Part shown: in pieces, positions 44,420 to 54,281 of the stretch
Numbering within the stretch: position 1 is the stretch's first letter
Layout: every line of letters starts with the position of its first letter
DNA from: Babylonia areolata
Taxonomy: Eukaryota; Mollusca; Gastropoda; Neogastropoda; Buccinidae
Length of the DNA: 64,000 nt
Assembly: GCF_041734735.1 (NCBI RefSeq)
Contig: NC_134878.1
Location: forward strand, 51,146,881-51,210,880
Direction of reading: 5' to 3'
The notes under the pieces: generated by a model
What the model saw: only the letters and a program-made list of their open reading frames with translations
The model's database searches: none
Told to the model about the DNA's origin: nothing
Program-made: the position numbers and the translations under genes

Positions 44420-45530
44420 AGGGTAAATGACGCCCCAGTTTACCATCTAATTTTATATTTTTGAAGTTGATATGAAAATTTAGTATTTTGTTAAGCAAAT
44501 AACATGTAGAGCCAAGTACGAGTACTTCTAAACGTCGTATGAAGTGAAAAGGACTTTATTTTGAGAAAAGTCAAGACTGGAAATTTTCACATTTCATCAA
44601 GGGTATTGACTCTCATGGTTTATTATTTTAAACTGTGAATTCCGACTGATTTTGGTGATATTTTTATGGCAGTTTCGGGCATAATCCAGTAAGTGATGAG
44701 GCGTTCAGAAATCTTTCTCTGAATAAATATTTAACGGTCTCCTCCAACTTTCCATCACATGTTATCATGTATTGCCGATTGAATATAGGATTGAACGGGC
44801 AGGTCAGCAACTTGAAACAAAATGGCGTCGTTCGCATTCGCGAAGAATATGAGCACGCGCTTTGAATATGTATAAATATGTGTATGCAATTGATTTTTGC
44901 CCATGACCTTCACGGTTCAGCCAATAGATCTATAAAATCCACTGGTCGTATTGATTTTAGTATTTTCCGAAAACGACCACTTGGGCGAATGAACATAGTG
45001 AAAGACTGAGAGTAAACACACACAAGCTTTTTATGTATTGAGTATAATTTCAAAATGTAATGTTTAAGATGAGAAAAATCAGTTTAAAGCAAATTAAGCC
45101 CCCTAGCATTAATTACAGATTAATTTCCCTTTTTTACGATCTGTACCAAAGACATGCAAAATAAATATAACTTCCATGCTTAGCAAAAGAAGTTCCTGTT
45201 TGAACAAAAAATGATAAAGATGACTGCTCTTGTTGTTGTGTCAGAATATCAGATCAAAATGCCAAGTTTAGAGAATATAAAAAATATAAATATAACCGTA
45301 AATCCAGTTTGCATATAATTTGTCTTTTTTTATATATTTTTGTACCCATCCCAGAGGTGCAATATTGTTTTAAGCAAGATGACTGGGAAGAACTAAATTT
45401 TTCCTATTTTTATGCCTAATTTGGTGTCAACTGACAAAGTATTTGCAGAGAAAATGGCACACACACACACAGTCAACCGAACACCGGGTTAAAACATAGA
45501 CTCACTTTGTTTACACAAGTGAGTCAAAAA
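44420..45530 (-). repeat. GACTCACTT hairpin-ended repeat, long copy
   Basis: On the minus strand it starts at the hairpin end (TTGACTCACTTGTGTAAACA, complement at about 45510-45530). It then runs through AACCCGGTGTTCGGTTGACT, the short (TG)n, GACACCAAATTAGGCAT, CCTCTGGGATGGGTACA, GAAGTTCCTGTT-type sequence and so on to the AGAAGTACTCGTACTTGGCT region near 44520. The far end (with CACAAGTGAGTC) is missing, so this copy is truncated. Confidence 0.85.
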
Positions 45531-45628
45531 CACTGTAAAACATTACCTAACAGTCTGTGTTGTTGTCAGCCTGTAACTAGATCATAATTGAAACGATAAG
45601 AGATGGTTGGGGTGGACGATCTCAAGGC

Positions 45629-45910
45629 GTGGAATGGTGGTGGTCATTTTTGGCGGAGATAAACGACTTTGTCTCTGTCTCTGAAGACCTGTTTGTTCAA
45701 TTGTTCAGATCCCTGGTTAGACCCATTTTGGAATATGGACATTCAGTCTGGAACCCGCAGTCAAAAATCTTGTGCAGAGAGGTGGAACACGTTCAGCGAC
45801 GGGTAACGAAACTCATCGGTCATTTGAAGAACAAGCCTTATCATGAAAGACTCGCTTTCCTTAAGCTACCCAGTCTAGAACACAGGGTATTATCGTGTAT
45901 TGTCGATTGA
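45629..45910 (+). mobile_element. LINE RT C-terminal fragment
   Basis: 93-codon open frame: ELINDFVSVSED-like start, then FVQLFRSLVRPILEYGHSVW, NPQSKILCREVEHVQRRVTK and YHERLAFLKLPSLEHRV. The LVRPILEYGHSVWNP and LxxLxLPSLEHRR-like blocks are hallmarks of jockey/CR1-like LINE reverse transcriptases just after the palm. Both ends are cut by copies of the GACTCACTT repeat. Confidence 0.8.
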
Positions 45911-46685
45911 ATATTGGATTGAACAGGCAGGTCAACTACTTGAAACAAAATGTCGCCCTTCGAGGTTGCGAGCACGTGCTTTGAATATGTTTAAATATGT
46001 GTACGCAATTGATTTTTGCCCATGACCTTCAGGGCTCAGCCAATAGATCTATAAAGTCCACTCATAGTATTGATTTTGGTATTTTCCGAAAAAGACCACT
46101 TGGGCGAATGAACATAGTGAAAGCCCAGTACACAGAGTAAAACATACAAACTTTTTATGTATTGAGTATAATTTCAAAATGTAATGTTTAAGATGAGAAA
46201 GATCAGTTTAAAGCCAATTAACCTCCATAGCATTAATTACAGATTATTTTCCCATTTTTACTATCTGCACCAAATGCACCAGACATGCAAAAGAAATATA
46301 ACTTCAATGCTTAGCAAAAGAAGTTCCTGTTTGAACAAAAAATGATAAAAATGACTGCTCTTGTTGCTGTGTCAGAGTATCAGATCATAGTGCCAAGTTA
46401 AGAGAATAAACAATCTATAAATATAACAGTAAATTCAGTTTGCATATAATTTGGCTTCTTTTTTAATTTTTTTGTGCCCATCCCAGAGGTACAATATTGT
46501 TTTAAACAAGATGACTGGAAAGAACTGAATTTTTCCTATTTTTATGCCAAATTTGGTGTCAGCTGACAAAGCATATGCTAAAGCTTACCATGGACACACA
46601 CGCACGCACACACACAAACACACACACACACACACACAGAGACAACCAAACAACGGGTTAAAACACAGACTCACTTTGTTTACAA
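45885..46685 (-). repeat. GACTCACTT hairpin-ended repeat, second inverted copy
   Basis: Minus strand: hairpin end near 46660-46685 (TTTGTAAACAAAGTGAGTCT in truncated form), then CGTTGTTTGG, (TG)n and the same internal order as 44420-45530, ending at the TTCAAGTAGTTGACCTGCCT region near 45890. It is shorter at the distal side than the neighbouring copy and has independent changes. Confidence 0.85.
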
Positions 46686-47380
46686 AAACAGCGCAACATC
46701 TTTCCAAGTCTACCTTGCTTGGCTGCGGCTCTCTTCTGCAAACACCTACCTGTCTTCACCTTCACAAACACCACCTTACCACCCCATCACTTCTTTTTTT
46801 TTTTCTTTTTTTTTTTTTGTACCCGCACTTTCTTGGGTCGACCACCGTTTTATTTTGTATGTAAATTACACAATCAGTTAAATCATCTAAACAACATGGA
46901 AATAAACTAGTACTGGGCATTCCATAACTATGTCATAGTAATCAATAGCATTTAGAATAAATACAACTTTTCATTTACTGATATTGGCAATAATATGGAA
47001 GGAAGCCATACAAATCATACAATTATATGCACAAAACTTAGAATTAATCTTCCTTTTTTTTTCTTTTCTTCCCTCTTCCTTTTTCTTCTTTTTTCAGGGT
47101 TTTTTTGTTTGTGTTTTTTTGTTGTTTTTTACATCTTCAGTTACATGAAAAGTACAACATAACACACACACACACGAAAAATTGGACTACATATCAGGCG
47201 TACGTCAGCCAAGATTATCTTGTGTTTTTCTTCAGATGGACAATTTTCAATTCATTGAATGTTTGATAGGTGTTTTCCAGTGTCTGCTGTATGTTGTTCA
47301 TGGGCACTGTTTCTCTTGCATTCACATGGTATGTGTGTGTGTGTGCGCGCGTGTGTGCGAATGCATTTGTTCAGGGCTTA
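46686..47380. other. T-rich and TG-rich intron DNA
   Basis: T-runs at 46793-46820 and 47050-47130, a short (AC)n at 47162-47175 and a (TG)n at 47331-47356. No coding signal. Confidence 0.6.
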
Positions 47381-49060
47381 TAATGACAACATAGGGAAAC
47401 ACTTTCGTCAGATATGTAAATGTTTTTCAAAAAATTAATAATACGAAGTGACTGTAACATCTTTGTTTTTCGCACAATACTAATACACTTTTTACCTATC
47501 AGCAAGATACGGTTAATAATTGTTAATTTTTTTTGAGGCAACAGATCATTTTGAATTCCAAATAAAACATCTGTGACACTGAATTTCATAGCAACGCCAA
47601 TCTTACAATGAAGAAAATGTTCAAGATGTTGCCAAAATATCTTTACTGGGGGGCAGAAAAAGAAATGTTCAAGTAAGTCAATTTCATCAGTACAATGATC
47701 ACATATGTTGGTATCTGTTATCTTCATTTTCTGAAGAATTATGTTTGCAGGATAAATGTTGTGGTTATTTTCCATTGTAGTTCACGCAATCTAACTTCCT
47801 TTATCGCTTTTCTTGACAAAACCCATACATTATCGTTAAATACAAAATCTGATTTTTTCTTTCAAAATTCTGCAGCATGTGTAATTAATGTTCTGTCTGT
47901 AGTATGATTTGACAACATTTTCTTAATTTCTTTTGGTTTTGCGTGGTAAGTGCTTGCATCACATGGAATGGCTTGGACAGATTTGTGAACAGGTGCATGT
48001 TGCTATATCCATTTCAGCCATGTTTTCGGTATTGCATTATATAAAGCATAATACTCGAACATGGTGTTTGCCTTTTTTGTATCCAGTAACCTGCTGATTT
48101 CTTCTAAGTATTCCGTTTTCATGTATATTGATGACATCTTTTATGTACCCAATACCCCGTTTTACCCATTGTCGTGGAAAGTAAAGTGGTTTACCTTTAT
48201 ACTTTATTAATTCATTGTGGAATAATGTTTGGTCTGTAAAATTTTCGTAATTTACATTTTCCGTTTTTGTTTCTGTTTTATTATCAAGATAAGTGGTGAA
48301 AACATCTTTCCAGAAATAGTTCTGTATTTCTTCCAATTCTTTAAATTGCTTTGATCGACAGTTTACAAAAAAAATTCCTTTGCTACTAGCTATCTTATGT
48401 AAATGCTATCTTGGTATAAGGCTCCAATTCCTATCTGTTTCATGAAATAATTTCCAAACCCATTGCAGACTTAAACATTTCTGGAATTCTATTACATTAA
48501 CCATTTTAACGCCTCCTTTCTCATACTCAGCTTCCATTATTCTACGTTTCACCATTTCAAAAGCACTTCTATTGGAGAATTGTCTTTGCCAAACAAATTT
48601 GTATAACATGGTATTGATTTGGTTTAGTACTCTTTCTGGGATTCCATTTGACTGGATTACATATGTAAGTTGACTAATTAAAAAGGTCTTTATGATAACA
48701 ATTTTCCCGTGAATACTTAAATCTCTCTTACTCCATTCTTTTATCTGAATTTGCATTCTACGAAGTCTATCTTTCCAGTTACCTTCAATGTGTTTTGCCA
48801 TCTTATCTGTCTGGAAGTTTATTCCCAAAATTTTCATTTTGTCTACCAAAGTAAAGGGAAGATTTTGCTCATTAAGTTGTCTACCCATTCTCAGAGCCTT
48901 CGTTTTGTTAAGGTTTTGTTTTAATCCTGGAAACGATTCAAAAGATTTAACTATATTGAGGGACTGTATCATATCCTCTCAATTTTTAAGAAATAATGTG
49001 TCATCAGCTAATTGTTTAATTTTCTGGGTAAATGGATACCTTCTATGGGGCTATTTCTAA
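47371..49060 (-). pseudogene. LINE D ORF2, RT thumb and C-terminal region
   Basis: Longest open parts are 48972-48406 (188 codons: LNIVKSFESFPGLKQNLNKT, MKILGINFQTDKMAKHIEGN, WKDRLRRMQIQIKEWSKRDL, SIHGKIVIIKTFLISQLTYV) and 47775-47371 (134 codons). The GHLR-type WSKRDLSIHGKIVIIK block and the terminal C-x2-C...H-x4-C motif are typical of L1/Tx1 RT C-termini. Part of LINE D. Confidence 0.8.
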
Positions 49061-49553
49061 TACTGATAGCAAAGACCTCAATAGCGAGAATAAATGCTAA
49101 GGGGGAGAAGGGACAACCCTGACGTATGCCACTATTAACATCAATTGGTTCAGAAATCCACCCACCTTGATAAATGCAACTTTGATTTTTATTTATTAAA
49201 ACTGAAACCCATTTCTGAAAGTTTGTTCCGAAGCCAAATATATCAAAAACATAGAGCATGTAGTCTTTAGATATCGAGACGAACGCCTTTGCATAGTCAA
49301 GTACTAACTAGTAACCTGCTTTCCAGTTTTAATAAGGTAATTAATAACATCATCTATTGATCTTATAATTGTTGCTATGTTCCTACCTTTAATGTATCCT
49401 ACTTGATCCTCATTGACTAACATGTGTATCACTTTCCCCATTCTAACAGCTAATACTTTTGGTAAAATATTTTGTCGTCTGTAATTGTTAGTGTGATTGG
49501 TCTCCAATTATTCAACTGTTCTCTGTGTAAATCCCCACCTTTATGAAGTAAAG

Positions 49554-50042
49554 TTATGATACATTGTCTTTGTGTGTGTATGAGAGTTCCCCTCTATCAA
49601 ATGAATCATTAAAAGAATTTGTGATTACTTTGCTTAATTTATTCCAAAGGAATTTTATAAATTCGGTTGTTAGTCTATCGCAGCCAGGAGCTGACCCATT
49701 TTTCATCATTTTTAAAGCTTCTGTACTTTCTTTCTCAGTTATCATGCTATTGCATAGGGTGGTTTCATCTTTACTCAGTTTCCTTAAGGTTTCATGTTCC
49801 ATAAACCTATCTGTAGGTTCATTAACATCTGCCACATCAGCCTTCTGATTGTATAAGGATTTGTAAAAGTTAACCTGTTCTTGTAGTATTTCCTTCTGGG
49901 TAGTCAATATTTCACCAGAATCAGTATGGATTCTTGTTATAATCTTTTTTGTATTTCTGGCCTTTTCTAAACTTAAGAAATATTTGGTATTTTTCCCCCT
50001 TCTTCTGTCCATTTTACTCCAGCTCTTATCTGTGCACCTCAA
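49554..50042 (-). pseudogene. LINE D ORF2, N-terminal RT region
   Basis: 162-codon open frame: DRRRGKNTKYFLSLEKARNT, KKIITRIHTDSGEILTTQKE, LQEQVNFYKSLYNQ, then MITEKESTEALKMMKNGSAP and GCDRLTTEFIKFLW. The EKARNTKKIITRI and N(G)SAPGCDRL blocks are the L1/Tx1 RT fingers. Part of LINE D. Confidence 0.8.
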
Positions 50043-51570
50043 GTATTATTTGTTTGTATGACTTCCAATTTCTGTTTAACATTAAGGTATTCTGTGTGCA
50101 GGTTCTTATTCTCAGGATGGTTGCTTATTTGTTCTTCTAGTTCTTTAATCCTACACTGAAAGTGCATGCATTGATTTCTCTTTTCACAAGACATATTTTT
50201 ACCAAACTCGATACAAAAATTTCTTATTTCTATTTTGCATAATTCCCTAATTCCCATCTGTCTATAGTACTGGGTAATTGCCTTCTTCTAATAAAGTGCC
50301 AAACATGTCATTCATTCTTTGCACCAATAACTCGTTTTAAGGTAATTATTGTTGAATTTCCAGTAATCTGGACCTCGTACAAACTTTTCATCATTAATTT
50401 CTAAATCACTGTTTTGTGGTCGGAAGTTGGGATAATAATATGATCGCAGGACACACATGAATTCAGTACATTTTCTGAGACGAGACAATTTGAAGGGGTT
50501 AAAACGGTTCCAAGTGAAGTCTTTTTCTGTAGAATGGTATATTCTCCAAAATGGTATATTCTTTAACGTCAGTTAAACCTAAAGCATTAATTGTCTGGTT
50601 TAAAGTTTCTACTTCAGATACATTATGTGGTAGCCCTGATACTATATCTAGCTCGTTATTGAGCACACAATTAAAATCACCAGTAATCACAAGATTTCTA
50701 TCACTATATTCACTAAGAGTTTTTACCATGTTCTTGAAAAAAATTTGGTTTTTTTTTCTGATGAATTGTTAGGTGATATACATTTACTACTATTATTTGA
50801 TTATCTCCCTACGTTACAGAAATAGCCCGTATTCTTTCTTTCAATATGATTACCCCCGTTTACCCCTTGAAATATCTAGAAATCAAAATAACTTCTCCCC
50901 TACTTCTGTTTGTGTTTATATTAAACATAATTCTGCCTCCCCATTATTTTTTTTTCCATAATTCTATGTCTGCTTCTGTTACGTGGGCGTATTGCAAACA
51001 AATAATAATTATATTTTCTATTTCTTAACGTTCTAAATATTGTATTTCTTTTAATCTTATTGTTTAATCCTCTTACATTTAAGGATGCGATCTGAAGTTT
51101 CTCCATGATATTTGCATATAAACATATATAGTTATGTCATGACCGTTCAATCACAATTCATATACTGATCAGTCCATTACACAAAAGCTGGGTCAAATCC
51201 GAAGGAGAGTTGAGATTTGTGGGCGTTACCCACACTGATACACTGTCGCTGGCTGGACGTCCAAGGCGTCGTCAGTCGTCGCGGGGCTGGCCGACCTCGA
51301 GCCGTCACGCCTGGGCTGCTTCCCTCTGCTCTCTCTCGGGCTGCGTCGTTCTCTGGATCTGCCAAGCTTGGGGGTTTGGGACCTGCTACATGAGGCATGT
51401 TACAGAGAAGAGAGAAGAGACTGATGGACTGCAGGACGCCTCCTGTCAACAGGTTCAACAGAGGTGTCAAGAGTGGAACATTTTGCATCAGCGGATTTCA
51501 AATTGGCCTTCACCGTCTTTTGAGGGGGGGATTACGGGGGGATAATGAGGACGTTGGGTTGTTTGCAAGT

Positions 51571-51860
51571 CTATTTGTCTTTAAACTGACAGGAGGGATC
51601 ACCCTTTTTGTGTCCTGTTTGTTTACATTCTCTGCAAACCACATCACTTGTGTACTCAGAAACGTGGTGGTTGAGTTGTAAACAGCATGAGCAGGTTATC
51701 GATTTTTTGATAGATTTCTGTTCATTGTGATAGATTTTGGCAGAGAATATGTTAACTTTAAGTGCAGTGTCAAGAGGTTTGGTTGGCACTGTGATGTACA
51801 CAAATTTGTGTCCAGTCAAGAATCTGGTAAGTCTGTGGTCAACATCCCTAGCCCTTTCCA
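51571..51860 (-). pseudogene. LINE D ORF1, zinc-knuckle part
   Basis: Encodes DHRLTRFLTGHKFVYITVPT, then CSCCLQLNHHVSEYTSDVVC and CRECKQTGHKKGDPSCQF. The CCHC knuckle CRECKQTGHKKGDPSC and the flanking layout are those of Tx1-like LINE nucleic-acid chaperone ORF1, not of a retroviral gag. The frame is interrupted on the 5' side by the inserted repeat at 51862. Confidence 0.8.
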
Positions 51861-51861
51861 T

Positions 51862-53655
51862 TTTTGACTCACTTGTGTAAACAAAGTGAGTATGTTTTAA
51901 CCCGGTGTTCGGTTGTCTTTGTCTCTGTGTGTGTGTGTCTGCGGTAAACTTTAACATTGACATTTTCTCTGCAAATACTTTGTCAGTTGACACCAAAATA
52001 GGCATAAAAATAGTAAAAATTCAGTTCTTTCCAGTCATCTTGTTTAAAACAAAGTGAGGCTATTTTTTAACCCGGTGTTCGGTTGTCTGTGTGTGTGTGT
52101 GTGTGTGTGTGTCCGTGGTAAACTTTAACATTGCTTTTTCTCTGCAAATACTTTGTCAGTTGACACCAAATTTGGCATAAAAATAGGAAAAATTCAGTTC
52201 TTTCCAATCATCTTGTTTAAAACAATATTGCCCCTCTGGGATGGGCACAAAAATATAAAAAGAAGCCAGATTATATGCAAACTGCATTTACTGTTATATT
52301 TATATTTTTTATATTCTCTAAACTTGGCACTTTGATCTGATATTCTGACACAACAACAAGAGCAGTCATTATTATCATTTTTTGTTAAAACAGGAACTTC
52401 TTTTGCTAAGCATGGAAGTTTTATTTATTTTGCAAACGTTTTGGTGCAGATAGTGAAAAAAGGGAAATTACTCTGTAATTAATGCTAGGGGACTTAATTT
52501 GCTTTAAACTGATCTTTCACATCTTAAACATTACATTTTGAAATTATACTCAATACATAAAAAGCTTGTGTGTTTTACTCTCAGTGTACAGGGCTTTCAC
52601 TATGTTCATTCGCCCAAGTGGTCTTTTTCGGAAAATCCTAAGATCAATACGACAAGTGGACTTTACAGATCTGTTGGCTGATCCCTGAAGGTCATGGGCA
52701 AAAATCAATTGCGTACACATATTTATACACATTCAAAGCGCGTGCTCATATTCATCGGGAACGCGAACGACGCCATTTTGTTTCAAGTTGTTGACCTGCC
52801 TGTTCAATCCTATATTCAATGGACAATACACGATAACATGTGATGGAAAGTTGGAGAAGGAGACCATTAAATATTTATTCAGAGAAAGATTTGTGAACGC
52901 CTCATCACTTACTGGATTATGCCCCAAACCGCCATAAAAATATCCACAGAATGTCGGAATTCACAGTTAAAAATTGTAAACCATGCGAGTTAATACCCTT
53001 GAACTGATCATGATGAAACGAAAAAAATTCCAGTCTTGACTTTTCTCAAAATGAAGTCCTTTTCACTTCTTACGACGTTTAGAAGTACTTGTACTTGGCT
53101 CTACATGTTATTAGTTCAGCAAAATACTAAATTTTCATATCAACTTCAAAACTATAAAACTAGAATGAACATAAAAGAGAAATTGAATCGACCGTGTCGT
53201 ACTACATTCCCGGCGGGTGTAACTAAACTTGTACATCTATCTAGATCTAGTGGAAACGGCTAAATGTTGCAGTGTGATTGCGGCGATAGCCATTAAAAAG
53301 AATTTTTTATTGCCCTTAAAGATTTTTTTGAATGCCCAAGATACACCAGAATAATATGATTTAAACAGCGTTCTCACTGCGAATACCGTAATTGATTTAT
53401 CGCCCTTTAAAAAAGTATGCTCAAATGTTAAATTTTAGAACGTCAGTTAAGGAGCCACGATAGTGTAATGGATAAGGCAGTTTCTTCTCACCCGAATACG
53501 CGGGGTTCGATTCTGGTCAGGACTTTTTTTTTCTTTTTTTTTTTTTAAACACAAAGCTTTATAATAACAAATCCAGAACACATTTTAACGATTAGATTTT
53601 TTTTTTTTTAAGTGTATCACAAGTGAGTCTTGAAGGCCTTGCCTCTTGTTATCTT
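51862..53655 (+). repeat. GACTCACTT hairpin-ended repeat, most complete copy (about 1.8 kb)
   Basis: Inserted into LINE D. The left end is the hairpin GACTCACTTGTGTAAACAAA + GTGAG (51866-51890); the right end has CACAAGTGAGTC (53618-53629), the exact reverse complement of the left GACTCACTTGTG, followed by TTGAAGGCCTTGCCTC. The body order is: AACCCGGTGTTCGGTTGTC, (TG)n, GACACCAAA...GGCATAAAAATAG, TTGTTTAAAACAATATTGCC, TGCTAAGCATGGAAGTT, TTCATTCGCCCAAGTGGTCT, GACGCCATTTTGTTTCAAGT, then a tRNA-like block. The first about 170 bp are duplicated in tandem (51877-52047 and 52050-52225). No coding potential. The fact that it splits a LINE ORF1 confirms mobility. Confidence 0.85.
53451..53540 (+). 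mobile_element. tRNA-like module inside the hairpin-ended repeat
   Basis: GAGCCACGATAGTGTAATGG + ATAAGG looks like a tRNA 5' half with box A, and GGGGTTCGATTCTGG is a box B at about 53503-53517. A T-run follows. The acceptor stem does not pair, so it is a tRNA-derived promoter module, not a tRNA gene. The shorter copy at 60437 lacks this segment. Confidence 0.6.
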
Positions 53656-54150
53656 TGATCTTAATTCGCAGCCTGCCTGCGCAAGAGAATGTTCTTTTTC
53701 GGTGTCCGCTACTGAAATAGGGATATTGTCTATCCACACTTTTGTTGTCGGCTTGTCCTCACGTGTGTCCGACCGGAGGATAAAGGGGTTGGTATTGCAT
53801 ACCTGGGTGGTCGTTTCCCTGAGCCTTAGACCTTTCACCAGTATCTCCATCCGTGCCTCTCTGGTCGCTGGGTAAATTCTGCAAAGGCCTCTGATATGCT
53901 GAGCACCCAGAATGGATCATTGGCCCGCTGTTCTTTCCGCCGCGACACAAATTTCTAAAACGGTCGGTCAGTTATTTTCCAGATCGGGGATGTCTTTCTG
54001 TTTTGACTGTTGCAAATGTCACTGCCATAGTTCAACCGATCGAAATCTCACAGTGCTCGAGTGCTGGTCGAAATGGAAAGGAAAACACTATGAAACAAAA
54101 CAGGACAGTGGAAAAGGCCGCATAAGCAAAACGCAAAACGCCAATCTCAC
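53655..54150 (-). pseudogene. LINE D ORF1, 5' part (displaced by insertion)
   Basis: Minus strand frames give EILVKGLRLRETTTQVCNTN, PFILRSDTREDKPTTKVWID, NIPISVADTEKEHSLAQAGC and ELRSKI. The NPFIL...TKVWIDNIPISV block is the ORF1 N-domain of Tx1-like mollusc LINEs, and it stops exactly where the zinc-knuckle part resumes at 51860. Upstream of about 54000 coding similarity fades. Confidence 0.75.
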
Positions 54151-54194
54151 GACTCGGTCAATGCAGAGCAATGCTTCGCACAGCACGAGCTTCG

Positions 54195-54281
54195 CTTACC
54201 AATTCCTTTCAATTTTTTGTATAAGGTTCATTGAGTCAGTCATAATCATGGCATGTTGATTTCCAGGTGTATGAATAGATG
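54195..54281 (-). mobile_element. RNase H-type LINE fragment, left piece split by LINE B
   Basis: The minus strand reads TCATACACCTGGAAATCAAC, then ATGCCATGATTATGACTGAC and TCAATGAACCTTATAC, matching 39880-39935 of the + strand copy. It continues in the piece at 56091-56137 on the other side of LINE B. TAGATG at 54276-54281 is one of the two target duplications. Confidence 0.8.

Larger units (their letters stand above)
47385..51860 (-). mobile_element. Tx1/L1-like LINE D: ORF2 and 3' part of ORF1
   Basis: Minus strand. The endonuclease remnants lie at 51106-50500 (LQIASLNVRGLNNKIKRNTI, then NLVITGDFNCVLNNELDIVS). The RT lies at 50040-48400 (MMKNGSAPGCDRLTTEFIKF, VNEDQVGYIKGRNIATIIRS, SGIRQGCPFSPLAFILAIEV, QLADDTLF with the catalytic ADD, and KWSKRD-like thumb). 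The C-terminal Cys-His motif lies near 47680 (CDHCTDEIDLLEHFFFCPPV). ORF1 ends at about 51180-51860 with a zinc knuckle (CRECKQTGHKKGDPSC). Stops and frameshifts occur throughout. The rest of ORF1 is found at 53655-54150, beyond an inserted repeat. Confidence 0.85.

Noticed and set aside
51571-52005. CCHC zinc knuckle suggesting a retroviral-type gag
   Set aside because: Neighbouring ORF2 has an APE endonuclease and an L1/Tx1-type RT, so the knuckle belongs to LINE ORF1.
53451-53525. Possible tRNA gene before a T-run
   Set aside because: The stems do not fold into a cloverleaf, and the segment lies inside a mobile repeat.
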